64,000 bases of DNA from Mycteria americana (Eukaryota; Chordata; Aves; Ciconiiformes; Ciconiidae), in NCBI RefSeq assembly GCF_035582795.1, contig NC_134390.1, positions 2,433,560-2,497,559 on the forward strand, given 5' to 3'. The notes beneath the pieces are model-generated. The model did no database searches. It saw only the letters and a list, made by a program, of their open reading frames with translations, and had not been told where the DNA came from. This document shows positions 30,479-42,374 of the stretch, piece by piece. How positions within the stretch are numbered: position 1 is the first letter of the stretch; every line of letters starts with the position of its first letter. The position numbers were made by a program, and so were the translations under genes.

Positions 30479-31374
30479 GTGAGCCCCTGGGGGGGCACGG
30501 GAGGGGTCCTGGGGGGCGCGGGCGCCGCTGGCACCGCACCCGGCGGGACGGGGCTCCGTGAGCGGCGTGATGCCGGGGACCGCGAGACCCACCTGGGCAG
30601 GAGGGGGTCCGCTCTGGTGAAGGTGGGGGCACCCGTGCGACCGCGCGCTGTGGTGGGGATGACAGCGGGGCGCCAGCTCCCGGAGTCGTGGGATTTTCCC
30701 AGCCCCGCAGCATCGGCAAGTTCCACGTGGAGGGGGAGGACGGGCCCCGTGGCCGTCCCCGCCGTCCCACCCACGGTTTGGTGTTCCCCATCACCGTGTG
30801 GGGCTGTTCCCGCGTCCCCGGCAGCGGGGTGGGAGCTGGGGGGGGACACGGCTGCGCCGGGCGGGGCCGCGGGTGGGTGCGTCGGGGGCGCGGGCGGGTG
30901 GGGTGGGGGTGCGAGGGCCCTGCCGGGGGGTGCTGCTGGCGTTATCTCCCTGCCCGGTGAAACATTAACTCCGACACAAAAGCTGCCCCGGTTGCAAAAC
31001 CTCCCCTCAAGGACAAGCGGCACCGGGTCCCCCCCCCCCAGCGCTGTCCCCCACCGCCCCCCCATCGCCCACCCTGGGGAGCCCAGCCCCGTGGGGGACA
31101 CGGGGCCAGCATCCGGTCCCCCGGCCCCGCTCCCCGGTGGGCGTCCCTGCGCCCCGCTGCACGGACACGCGGCCCCGGTGCCGTCCGTCGCTTTCCAGCC
31201 GTCCCTGCGGACGGACGGGCGGCAGGAGGGCGCGCACCGGGGGCCGCTCGGAGGGACCCCGCGTCCTGGGAGGGACCCAGGGGCACGGGGGGGGCCGCGC
31301 CCGGGGGGGGGGGGGGGGGGCCGGGGACCCCGCAGCTCCCGCCGCCCTCACGCCAGCGTCCCCCTCTCCCCCAG
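30479..31374. other. SLC39A5 5' intron
   Basis: An 896-bp GC-rich intron. It contains a G18 run at 31303-31320 just before the acceptor tract. A short AT-richer island at about 30950-31010 (gtgaaacattaactccgacac) shows no recognised motif. Confidence 0.5.
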
Positions 31375-31426
31375 CTCCGCCGGGGACACCCCCCCCCCCC
31401 GCCCTCCGCCTGCGGGATCCGGCCCC

Positions 31427-34381
31427 ATGGGCCCCCCCGGGCTCCTCCTGGGGCTGCTGGCTCTGGGGGCCGCCGGGGCCGGAGCGGGGCCGCGGCCGCT
31501 GCCCGAGGACGCGGCGCAGGAGCACGGCTACTACCTGCAGCAGCTCTTCGGGCAGTACGGGGCCAACGGGACGCTGCCCTCCGAGGGGCTGGCGCGGCTG
31601 CTGGGCAGCCTGGGGCTGGGCCGGGTGCGGGTGGTGCAGATCCAGCACGAGGAGCTGGGCCACGGCCATGTCAGCCACCTCGACCTGCTGGAGGTGCAGG
31701 AGGAGAAGCACCGGCACCAGCACCCCGTCTGGGAGCACGGCGGGGCCGCGGCGCCCAGCGCCCCGCCGCCCCCCCGCCCCCCCAGGTACCCGCCCCCCCC
31801 CCTCTCCCGCTCCCCCCCCCCCCAACCCCGGCACGATGCGGGGGCTCACCCGCACTCGCCTCCCCCAGCCCCCGGCCCTCCCGGACCAAAGGCGGGACGA
31901 AGCCGGCGCCCACCGAGCCCCCCGGTGCCGGGGCCACCCCTGGGAGCCGCGGGGGGGCCCCCCCGCCCCCCCGGCGGGACCAGCCCGGCCTGAGCCTGCT
32001 GGGGAGGGTGCTGGGCTTGGAGCACTCCAGCGCCGACCACCCGCACGACGACGTGAGTGGGGCCGGGGGGGGGGGGGGGGTTGTGCCGTCCTGCTCCGCT
32101 GCCACGGCAGGACCCGGGAGCCCCGGGCCCCCCCCCCGCTCACCGCCGCCCCCCGCAGTGCCTCAACGTCACCCAGCTGCTGGGGAATTTTGGGCTGGAC
32201 TCGGTGTCCCAGCTGACGCCGGAGCAGTTCACCCTCCTCTGCCCGGCCCTGCTCTACCAGATCGACAGCCGCGTCTGCATCCAGCACAGCGATGAGGTGA
32301 CGCTGCCTCCCCCGGGGGGGGCCCTGTGGCCAGGTAACCCCAACCCGGGGCCCCTCCCCGGCCCCCGGTCACCCGTCCCTGGGTCCCCTGTCCCTGCAGC
32401 CCTGTCCCCAGGTCCCCCCACCAGCCGGTCCCCTCGTCTCACATCGCTGCATCCCCACCCCCGGGGAACCCCGGCGTCTGGGCCCCCTGTCCCCTGTCTC
32501 TGTAGCCCCGTCCCTGGCTCCCCCATCGCCTGGTCCCATGGCCACTCTCCCTTGCACCCTGAGCCCCTGGTCCCCCATCACTGGACCCTGTCCCTGCACC
32601 CTCATCCCTGGCTCCTCCGTCATCAGCTCCCTGGTTCCCCGTCCCTTCATCCCCACCCCTGGATGCCGCCAGTGCCTGGTCCCCGTGTCCCCAGTCCCTG
32701 CCATCCCATCCCTGCGTTGACCGTTCCTGCATCCCCGAGTGCCCCCCTCCCGCCTCCGCCATCCCCAGGTTCCCATCACCCCGCCTTCCTGGCCCCGGGG
32801 TCCCCATCCCTGCATCCCCAACGACACCCATCCCCACCCCTGGGTCCTGCACCCTCCTGCCCCGGCCGTGCCCGTCTCACCCGCCCTGCAGCGCTGGGCT
32901 GGGGGCTCCTGGCCGTCACCTTCGTCAGCCTGCCCTCCGCCCTGGCCGTCGTCCTCGTCCCGCTGCTGAGCCGCAGCTTCTTCCGCTCGCTGCTGGCCTT
33001 CCTGGTGGCGCTGGCCGTGGGGACGCTCTGCGGGGACGCCCTGCTCCACCTCTGGCCCCACGTAGGTACCCCCTCCCCGGCAGGCCGGCGGCGGCGTGAG
33101 GCACCCGGGGGGGACCGGGGCGTCCGGGTCCCCTGAGCCGCTGGGTCACCCGTGTCCAGGCCCAGGGGAGGCACCAGGAGACTCCGGCGGAGCCAGGGAC
33201 CGCGGTGCTGCAGGGGCTGGCGGTGCTGGGGGGGATCTACCTGCTCTTCCTGGTGGAGCTGCTCCTGGGGATGCTGCGGCGGAGCCGGGAGGCCACGGTG
33301 AGAGCCGCAGGCGCCGGGGAGGGCGCGGGGCTGCCACCAGGTCCAGATTTGTACCCAACACCTCTGTCTTCCCCAGGGACGCTCCCCCAGAGAGACCCCC
33401 GACGTGGCCATGGGGGTCCTGGCACCATCGCGAGGAGGTAGGACCCCCCTCGCACCCCACAGTGCCCGCGGCCCCCGGCCCCGGCACCCACCCTGCGTCT
33501 GCCACCACAGGGGCTGAGCTGCGACACCTGACGACACCAGAGCCAGAGCTGGAGCTCAAGCCCCACGGACACCCCCACGGACACTCCCACGGACACTCCC
33601 ACGGCCCCGCGCTGCCCCCCAGCCCCAGGGCCGCTGACGTTGCCTGGATGGTGGTGCTGGGGGACGGGATCCACAACCTGACGGACGGGCTGGCCATCGG
33701 TGAGGGGCATGGGGAGACGGAGGGACAAGGGGTGCACAGGGGGTGCACGGGGGTGCATCGGGGCACGGGGTCCACGCAGGTCCGGGGTGAAGGACCCTCT
33801 TCCCGCAGGTGCCGCCTTCTCCCACAGCCTCTCCAGTGGCCTCAGCACGGCGCTGGCCGTGCTCTGCCACGAGCTGCCCCACGAGCTGGGTAGGTGCCCG
33901 TCCCCCCGCCCCAGCCGTGGCACCCCCCGCCGCCCCCCACCGCCCACCCTCCTCTTGCCGCAGGCGACCTGGCGGTGCTGCTGCGGGCGGGCACGGCCCC
34001 CCGCACCGTCCTGCTCCTCAACCTGCTCTCGGCCCTGCTCTCCTGCCTGGGGGCGGCGGCAGGGGCGGCCGTGGGGCAGAGCGCGTCCCACCTCACCCCC
34101 TGGATCCTCACCGCCACCGCCGGTATCTTCCTCTACGTGGCCCTGGCCGACATGGTAAGGGGGCGGCCGGGGGGGCGGCCGCGGGGCTGGGTCTCACACC
34201 AGCCCCACTGAGCCCCCCCGCTCTGCCCCAGCTCCCCGAGGCGCTGCGGGGCACCGAGGGCCCCGGCGAGGGCACCTGGGGCCGCTTCCTCCTGCAGAAC
34301 GCAGGGTTCCTGCTGGGCAGCGGCATCATGCTGGGCATCGCCCTCGCCGAGGGACACGTCCGCGCCTGGCTGCAGCCCTGA
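31427..34381 (+). CDS. SLC39A5: SLC39A5 (ZIP5) zinc transporter, complete, 565 aa
   Basis: Zinc importer of the LIV-1-type ZIP family, basolateral in enterocytes and acinar cells. Coding exons: 31427-31785, 31869-32052, 32159-32333, 32892-33061, 33160-33297, 33377-33437, 33511-33699, 33809-33889, 33964-34154, 34232-34381. They total 1698 nt including TGA. A signal peptide covers about residues 1-20 ([20 protein letters not shown]). The ectodomain holds a His-rich stretch ([18 protein letters not shown]) and the conserved [13 protein letters not shown] segment (C209, C221). TM1-3 are at about 242-336, with [11 protein letters not shown] in TM2. The TM3-4 loop carries a zinc-binding [14 protein letters not shown] run. 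The binuclear metal centre is intact: [10 protein letters not shown] (417-426) and [10 protein letters not shown] (445-454). The Pro/Arg-rich part of exon 2 (about 120-160) is poorly conserved compared with mammals. Confidence 0.96.
32065..32080 (+). repeat. G16 homopolymer just inside an SLC39A5 donor
   Basis: Begins 12 nt after the GT donor at 32053-32054. A G-run this close to a donor may act as an intronic splicing element. Confidence 0.8.
32340..32880. repeat. Degenerate C-rich minisatellite in SLC39A5 intron
   Basis: Fills the 558-bp intron between exons 32159-32333 and 32892-33061. Irregular units of about 14-35 bp repeat words such as ccccatccctgcatcccc and ggttccccgtccc. It is low-complexity and pyrimidine-rich throughout on the plus strand. 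Confidence 0.75.
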
Positions 34382-34835
34382 GCGGCCCCAGGGCTCGGCC
34401 CTGCTTGCCCCCGCCGCCGACCGGAGCGGGGAACCGCGGCCGGAGCCAGCGGCGGCCGCGCTGGAAGGATGGCAGGACGGCGGGAGGCCCAAATGTGCCT
34501 CCAGGACTGGACTTTCTCCCCTCCTCGTGAGACCCCCAGCGGCATCCGCCGTCCCCGGGAGTCTCGGTGGCTCAGCCCTGCGCAGCTCCCCCAGCCCCTC
34601 CGTCCCTGCGGGGAGGGGACGTGGGGTCCCCTCGCCGCCCGTGTCCTCTCCCGGGGGACCGGGACACCCGGCGCTCCCCGGGTCGGGAGGGCAGTGGGGT
34701 GCTCGCACGCCCGGCTCCAGGGACGAGGTCGGGCGCGTTTCCCCTTCCCGCTCCCCCGGGACCAGCCGCTGGCGAAGAAAGGACGACAGGACATAGAAGC
34801 AATAGCATTTTAATAAACATAATTGATTCAAAGCC
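34382..34835 (+). other. SLC39A5: SLC39A5 3'UTR
   Basis: About 450 nt between the TGA and the cleavage region after the AATAAA at 34812-34817. GC-rich until about 34790, then abruptly AT-rich. Confidence 0.7.
34812..34817 (+). terminator. SLC39A5 polyadenylation signal
   Basis: AATAAA in the context gcattttAATAAAcataattg. Confidence 0.75.
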
Positions 34836-34919
34836 ACAATATGAATAACAGGACTTGGTCGCAGCTTACATTGTATAAAATAGATCAAGTCTGAATGCTT
34901 TTTTCTTTTTTTTGTCCTT

Positions 34920-34932
34920 TTTATTTTTTATT
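34920..34932 (-). terminator. Two candidate distal polyadenylation signals of ANKRD52
   Basis: AATAAA on the minus strand at 34925-34920 and 34932-34927 (plus strand ttttattttttattt). They face the SLC39A5 signal about 105 bp away. Confidence 0.5.
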
Positions 34933-35390
34933 TCTTTTTAGTTCCTTTCCCCCCCTCCCTCCCCGAAGGTGATGCAGGATTTCTGAAAATACATATATGG
35001 AACATCCGAGACAAAAGTAACCGCTCACTAGGCTCAGGCGGGGATAAGGAGGAGGCTGACAGGATAGCGTCTGCGCTGCGGGGACGGATGGCTTGTTGGG
35101 CTGATTTCCTTCTTCTCCTACGTATCGCCTCACATTCGCTCCCTAGAACCGCGAGGGGGTTGAACGGCTTTGTGTTTCCCTTGCATGACACGAAGGGATT
35201 TTGCTCGCTCCGATTTCCTCTACCCAGAGACAAGTGCTTCGCTGGTCGGGACCGATTTCGGGGCTCTCTGGGGTCCCTGCTCTCAGGAGAAGGGCGAGAA
35301 ACCAGCAAGCTCAGGGGGACATGGCTCAGTTTGCCCACCAAGGCACCCGGCACCTCGAGGCCGCCGTGACGGCCCTGGGGAGATTTCATA

Positions 35391-35416
35391 CTTTTTTTTT
35401 TTTTTTTTTTTTTTTC
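35391..35416 (+). repeat. Poly-T tract (poly-A on the ANKRD52 strand)
   Basis: About 26 consecutive T within the candidate ANKRD52 3'UTR. It could cause internal oligo-dT priming in cDNA libraries. Confidence 0.75.
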
Positions 35417-38400
35417 CTATTTTTAAATTGCACATCAAAACTCTACCCTACTTGCGGTGGGTCTCCACGGGGCAGGCGTGCGGGGGTGAGGGGCCGGGAG
35501 CCCCCGCGCCCCCGGGAGCGGAGCCCCCCTCGCCCCGCCAGGCCCACGCGCTTGTGCTTTGAACCAGTGGTTGAAGGAAGAAGCACCTACAGAGGGGAGG
35601 GAGACGCCTGAACCCCGATGCGGCGGCACCGGGATCTGCACCGCGGGCGCCGCGGGACGGAGCGCGGACCCTGCCTCTGCCGGGTCTCGGACGGGGACGG
35701 TGCCGATGGCACTCGCTGCGGGGACGCTCGGGCACCGACCCCTCGAGCTGACGCACTCGCCTCTCCCTCCCTGCCCAAGTACAAAGGCATCCGCGTTAAA
35801 AGTCCCCAGCAAGAACGACTGCCGACGAAGGCCCTGCCGCTGCCGAACAACGGCACGGCCGCACGCTGGTTTTTGCTCAGCAGGTTCCACGTTTCAGTGT
35901 ACCGGAGGGGAATGAAGCCGGGGAGTTAAAGTAAAAATACCTTCAGAGGAGGCGAAGCGGCTGCTACAGACGCGTGGGCAGGCGCGCAGGGGACTCGCTC
36001 GGGGCCGCTCCCCCCCTCGACCCACCCCTTGCTGGCAGAGGGACGCTTGCCCGCTGCAGGCAGAGCCGGGCAGAGCCCGGCCGTTCCTGCCCTCGCTCAG
36101 CTGCCCTCGCTACGCGCGCCGCCGTCTTGGTCCGGCGCTGAGGCTGCGGGTCCGAGAGGCGCGAGAGCCTTTCCCCAGGTCCGTGCCCCAGCCCGGTTAT
36201 TGCCAGAGGTAGGTGTGAACAGTGCAGAGAAGACGCAAATTAAAGCAGCTCTTCGTTATCTGACCACCCCGCAAACAAGCCTAAAGAGAACTCTCCCGTC
36301 CCGAGCTGGCTCTTCCCGTGGCACGGAAAGCTCCTGCCCGGGCGCAGCCGGCCCAGCCCAGCGTGGGGCAAACGGGGGGATCGGGGCACCCTGTGCCGGG
36401 GCTGGTTCCGCACGGGGGCACCCACGAAGCGTGGGGGCTAAGGGTGCCCAGAGAGCAGACGGAGCTGGGAGAGGAAGCGGCCTGGGCCCTTTCCCCAGGG
36501 AACGTCACTCTCCGCCCCCTGCAAAGGTCTGAAACAGCCAAAAAACCAGCGCCAGGGACTGGGGTGCCCAAGTGCCCGGGGCTGTCCAAGGCTCCGGGGT
36601 CCGGCCAGCCCCAGGGCAGCCGAGGGGACGGTCACGCCGCAGGCGGGCGAATGTCCCCGCAGCTGCTCCGGCCCCGGCCCCGCAGGGAGCGAGGGTGGGC
36701 TTCGGTCCCCACAAGGGGAGCCGGGTGCCGACCCGCGTTTGGCACAGCCGCAGCTGGACCGGGAGACGCCCGAGACCCCTCCCCATCCCACCGACGTCCC
36801 CTGCGCCGAACACCCGCGAGTGGACGAGCGATGGGCAGAGGAGCCACCGCCGCCTCCCCGGGCAGCGCTGGCGTGGCAGGAGAGCACCGAAACACGGTCG
36901 AGAGATGTTAACAGACGTCAAACCTGGACCGAGCGGCAGGACGGTCCGAAAGGCTGCAGGTCGCCCAGCACGAGACCCAGCTGCAGCGGGGAGCGGGGGC
37001 CAAGCCCTTTGTTACCAACCTGTGCTTCCCTGACGCAGGATAGGTGAGAAATTAAGCAAATCTCCATAAACTCCCTTCCACGTGTATCGAGGAAGGAAAG
37101 GGAAGGGAAGAACCTACCAAAGGACTTTAAAAGGACTTTGAACGGGGTCTTAGAGGACTCAGAAATCTTTAAAGCTAAGAGAGCGCCTGCTGAGACGGAG
37201 CACGTGCGTGCCCACAGACACATGGACCCGCACGCCTAACATCCGGGCTGCCGACCCCGGGGAGGGCGAGGAACGCCGGGCACTGGGAGCCAGGAGGTCT
37301 CTGACCGGCAGCACCGCATCCTCCCCGCAAACAGACGCCGTTTCTTAACGCCCAGCCCTGCCCAAACGCCAGCTCACGGCTCGCTGCTCCGAGCTCACGC
37401 TAAACCCCAGCCCGTGACGGAACCCAGCCTGCCGCCTCCGTGTTTAACGAGATTTCCCGGGCACCAACAGGTTTGGAAAGAGCGGGGAAGCATCGGGAAG
37501 CCCAGCCGTACCCTCCGCCGCGGGTCTGGCAGCTCCTGCTCTGCCGCGCTGGGGTGGAGTTGGAGATCCGCAGGAGAGGCTCTGGCCTGAAGCCGGCTCT
37601 CGTGGCTCTTGCCACTGGGGACGGGAGCCTCGGCAGGCTTGAGCAGAGGGGACGCAGGCTGACGGGGAAAACTGAGGGCTCAAAAAGAAATTCAGATCTG
37701 TTGGTGGAGGAGGAGGAACTGGCACGTTAATGATTTCAGTGCAATTTTCAAGCCCGTGCTGCAAAACGCGACGGCTGTAGCAGGTCGCTTCAGGACGCGC
37801 GTGCCCACCGGCTGCGGAGAAGCACGGCCGCCGCGGGCCACCGGCTGGAGGGACAGGCAAGGATGCGACCCCGGGCAAGGACCTGCCTGCGGGAGGGCTG
37901 AAATTCAGGCTCAATCCTCTGGCAAAACCCGCTGGGCCGCAGGTTTTGCTCTCAGCCTTCCTCTGCCCACCCCAGCTCGTCCCCGCAGCTGGAGCGAGAC
38001 GCTGGTAAGGGCTAAGGGGCGTGTGACAGGGACGCGAGAGCTTTTTAGGGCACAGAAGGACAAGGACCGGCTCCGAGCACCGTTCCCCTCACAGCCGCAG
38101 CCAGCCCCTGCACAGCAACCCCCGCCGGCCCCCAGCCCCCCTCCGGCGCGCGGGGGGGACGTCGAAAAAAGCAGCCGTTTTGGTTAGTACCTTCAAGTAG
38201 GAAAAGTGTTCTCAAGTCCAGCGCTCAGGACAGGCCCTGGGTTACGTCTTAATGCCCCCCGAGTTCCCGCACCGCAGCGCCTGCCGCATCGGGACCCTCT
38301 CGCCCATGACCGGCCTCCGTCATCTTTGATTTTCCTTTTGGTCAAATCCCCCGGGTCTCTCGCAGGCAAGAGCCGGGCAGCGTGCCCCCTCCACGCCCCC

Positions 38401-39048
38401 CCTCCTAAACTGGCCACGTTTCACATAGTGCAAAATTCAGGAACGGAACAACGCTGCTGGCGTCGAGCACCCCACCGCCGGGAGCCCTCACCCCCCCCCT
38501 GCAGCGGGGCCGGGACCCCTCGCACCTCTGGCCCCGCTCCCCGGCCTCTCCTCCCAGGGAGGGCAGCCACCGCGCTTTGTCTGACTTGGACTAACTCGAC
38601 CGGCGACTCCATCCACGTCCTTTGCCGGAGCAGAGCTCGGAAGGGCTCACTCCCGGGGCGAGGAAGCCGGCGGCAGGTCTGCGGACAGACGGGCAGCGCT
38701 GGCCGGGGCGGGCAGAGCAGCACGGCGGGGACCCGCAGCACCCCGGGGCTCCGAGGACCGACGACGACCCCTGGAAACCAAGTGCAGAGCACCAAAGAAA
38801 CGGCAGTTTTGGTCAAGCCGTGAGGAATTCACTCCCTACGGCCTCAGGAAAAAAAGAAAAAGAAAGGACAGGAGGAAGGACCAGGCGCGTGAGGCAGCAG
38901 CCGCCCACCCTCCGCAGCTAAAGGAGAAACCCCGGCGGGACCGAGAGCTTCGGGATGCGCAGCACGAGACACCCGGCACCCTGGATCTCCGAAACATCAC
39001 ACCCACGGTCACGCACCGTGGCTCAGCTAGAGGTTTCCATGCATTTAC

Positions 39049-39054
39049 TTTATT
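39049..39054 (-). terminator. Candidate intermediate polyadenylation signal of ANKRD52
   Basis: AATAAA on the minus strand at the downstream end of an AT-rich island (39030-39330). Would give a 3'UTR of about 5.7 kb. Confidence 0.4.
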
Positions 39055-41458
39055 ATTTTCAAGTTGACGAACAATATCAATACGACTGGGTCGAGTAAGG
39101 CTATTTTCCTCTATTTTTCCCTCCTTCTCCCCTGCACGGGAAGCTCAGACAACGCCCAGACACACGGACCCGCACACGAACCGCTTGCACGCACACGCAC
39201 GCCAGAACACCGAGACACAGAGGAAGAGTCATTTATACCTGACTGGTGATGAGGTCTGTCCTATCTTATTCAAAGAAATGTTTATGTGCATAATATACAG
39301 AGGTGCAGCATTTACACATAGGATATTGTAAAGACACAGAGCTTGCTACAGATGCCTTCGAGTCCTTAGAGACGCATCCCCCTTCCCCACCCTGCCCCTC
39401 GGGGGCTCTGACTCCGTCCCCTTCCAGCCTCACGCCGCGACTCCGAGGACTTTAGTTTAACTAAAGAGCCGCGATGCAGAGAGCCACCGCTCCCCCTCCG
39501 CGAGCTCCCGGCAGGTCCCTCGCCTCGTGCATACGTTACCCTCCGCCTCCCCGCTCCGAAGCTCCCGCCGACGCTTCGGCCGAGTCTCGGCTTTGTTGGG
39601 TTTTTTCTCCTTTCAAACGCACCCAGCACTGCTGAGCCCAGAAAAATTCAGCCAGGAGAAGAGGTTTGAACAGCTCCTCGCGTCCTTGGAGAAAAACAAA
39701 GAAACAAAGAAAAGGAGGAAAAAAAGGAAAGAAAAAGGAAAAAAAAAAAAAAACCCAAACCAAAGAATCCGCGTGTCCGTGCCAGTATCTCGAATGGAAG
39801 GGGTTGGTTTTTCCTTTGGTTTCTTACTGAAGGCAAAGGTGAGCGCGGGCTGACAGTCTGCACGGGTCCGACCCCGACATTCACGACTGGGGGGACCCCG
39901 AGGTCCCCCCATTTGTGGTCCCTGTGGCAGGCGGGGGGACGTGGGGACCCTCGGGGTGGAGCTGGGAGGGAGCGGGGGCAGCTCCCCGGGCCCGTCCCCC
40001 GCCCCACCAAACAACAGAATAAAATCAAAGAAAAAGATTGTTTCTCGGGTCTTTGCAATTTGTTCTTTGTTTTGGTTTTTCACTCGTTTCTCGCTGACAC
40101 CTCACCCCGCGGCCGGGGGACCCCGGCCGGGCCGCGGTACCTACAGAACCACCACCACACTCAGCGTGTTCAAAACAAACAAACAGAAAAACAACTTGTT
40201 CCATTTTTTGGGACTTTTTGCTTTGTTTTTAGCGCTACTTTTATATCTGCCGGATTCCAGCCCCGCGACGTGGTCAGCGGGGCCGGGGACTACTCATCTG
40301 CATCTCGTTTTTGGTCGAGGGAGCTCCTCGCTCCGTCCGGGGCAGGGCTGGGGCGGAGGGGAGAGGGGACGGGGCGGGGGTGGTGGAGGGGGGGAAATTT
40401 TCCTAAAGGAAAAAAAAAAAAAGTTTCAAATTGCCTGCAGCTCGGGAACAGCAACAACAAAGAAACACCAACCAGATTCTCATCCTCGTTAGGTTATTTT
40501 TGAATTTCATTGAAGTGCCCGTCGAGAATAAAGCCAATCCCAGCCTCCCTGGGCTGCCCTCTGCGAGGACGTTACATTCAGTGTTTGTCAGCAGTTTATA
40601 TGGCTCAGCGGGGCCGCAGGGCTGGCAGCCCCTTTCTCTAGCAATGGCAGTGCAAATACACCTTTTGAGTTGAAATGTATTTGTGCTGTTTTTTTTTTTT
40701 TTTTTCCTCTCAAAACACAACTTCCCTTTGTTCATTCATTCCCTAGAAACAAACTTTTTTTTTTTTTAAATTAAAAATGAAAAAATAAAACCAAAGACAC
40801 TCTCTTATCCCTTCCGCTCTTGCTGCTCTCTATCCCGTGGGATGCTAAAGGGAATCCAGACTCATGCTTTAACAAAAGTGCTTATTACTTGAAGCAAGTG
40901 CTTTGGACCAAGGGGCGGAGAGAAACTTCCTTTTTTCGGAGGTCGGGGCAGCGGAGGGGACGGGCGATCCGGTGCCTGCGTATTCAAAACCGAGAGATTT
41001 AAGTAGCATCGAGGGGGGAAGCCGAAAAAGTCGCTGCTTGGCGAGAGCTACACCAAACGGATGCCGGGCGCCGGACAGAACGCTAAGCGGGAATGGTCCA
41101 ACTTTGGCATAAAGGTCCACGGGAAGGAAGATTTGGGGGGGCCCCCGTCCGCCGCCCCACGAGGGGCTGGAGAGGGAGCAGGCAGGGCAGCGGAAGTTTC
41201 CCTCCATCCCTCTTTACAATGCACTAGGGAAACCATCACAAATCTCGTTTAGCAAAATAATGCATTATTACCAAACACTTTGATTATTACTTAAATTGTC
41301 AAGCTGTGCTGTCAAATGTATACAATACAGCGTTAAAGGAGAACAAGACTGGTACCCGCAAGGAAACTGGCCGCACGTCCCTCTTCCCACCCCACCCCGT
41401 GTTTCCTCCCATGTGCTCCCAGACCATGGATGCGCTGCTGAAACCTCGTTTCCCTCCA

Positions 41459-41487
41459 TCATTATTATTATTATTATTATTTTTAAT
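41459..41487 (+). repeat. (ATT)n microsatellite
   Basis: About eight ATT units (AAT on the ANKRD52 strand) in the candidate 3'UTR. Confidence 0.85.
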
Positions 41488-42349
41488 AAGACACAAGGGG
41501 AGGGGAGAAAAAGATCCTCGCTAAGAGCAAAGAACGCACATATATAAAGCATGGTGCTGCAGAGAAGAAATGGAGAAGCCCTTACAGAGATCACATTGAT
41601 TGTCTCATCATAGTTTTAGTCATCATGTTGAGTGGAAGGTAACACGTCGTAGCACAGAAACAAGGCCAAAAGAGAGACCAGTTTTCTTCTCTAAACAAAG
41701 AAACTGAAAACCACGATAATACTCCAAAAAGTAAGGGGGGGTGAAGGAAAAGCAGCATTCTCCGTGTGCTCTAAGGAACGCTCTCACCCTGGCTACAGGA
41801 AAAAGCCACGTTCAAGTGAAACGGTGCTGGAGTCCCGTCCCCCGCCAGCGACGCTAAAGCCACACGGCATCGAGGACCGGGGCACGAGAGGCACGGCCGC
41901 GTCCCTCCCGTGGCGGGCGCGGGACGGCCCGGCTCTGCTGGTGCCTCCGAGCTTTCCCCAGCTGACTCCGGGAGAGCTGGAGCATCGCTCAAGAGGACGG
42001 AGCCATCACGGCCCCAGGGTCTGCCCCGCTCTGAACCCATCCCCGTCCCGGGGAATCGCTGCCCGCGCCGGGGACCGGAGCCAAGGCTAGGGGTGGCTCG
42101 GCCCCTCCGTGTGCCTGAAAAAGTACTTTAGCCCTTGAAGACGACAGCTCAGGACTTTGGACCCATTTTCCTGCCCCGCGGGGAGGGCGAGGGCCAGCAG
42201 CGAGAAGAAGAGATAAAGCGATGCCTAAATTCCTCCCAGAAAGGGAAAGAGCTGCAAGAGGCAAGTGCGGACTCGACAGCAATGTAAACAAGTCTCTTTT
42301 TCCAGTTCTCCTCTGTAGAATACTGAAAAGGATCTTCAAAAAGGATCTT

Positions 42350-42374
42350 TTTATTCAAGTTTTGTGAGTTTATT
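42350..42374 (-). terminator. Candidate proximal polyadenylation signals of ANKRD52
   Basis: Two minus-strand AATAAA words at 42374-42369 and 42355-42350. Would give a 3'UTR of about 2.4 kb. Confidence 0.4.

Noticed and set aside
30479-32287. Two frames over 400 codons (plus 30479-31993, minus 31007-32287) at SLC39A5
   Set aside because: The first runs through the 5' intron into the true ZIP5 exon by lack of stops; the second is antisense. The SLC39A5 model with start at 31427 explains the conserved part.
39533-40735. Possible separate gene inside the ANKRD52 3' region
   Set aside because: Open frames are Lys- or Phe-rich readings of A/T tracts; no conserved protein, and no coherent set of splice sites seen.
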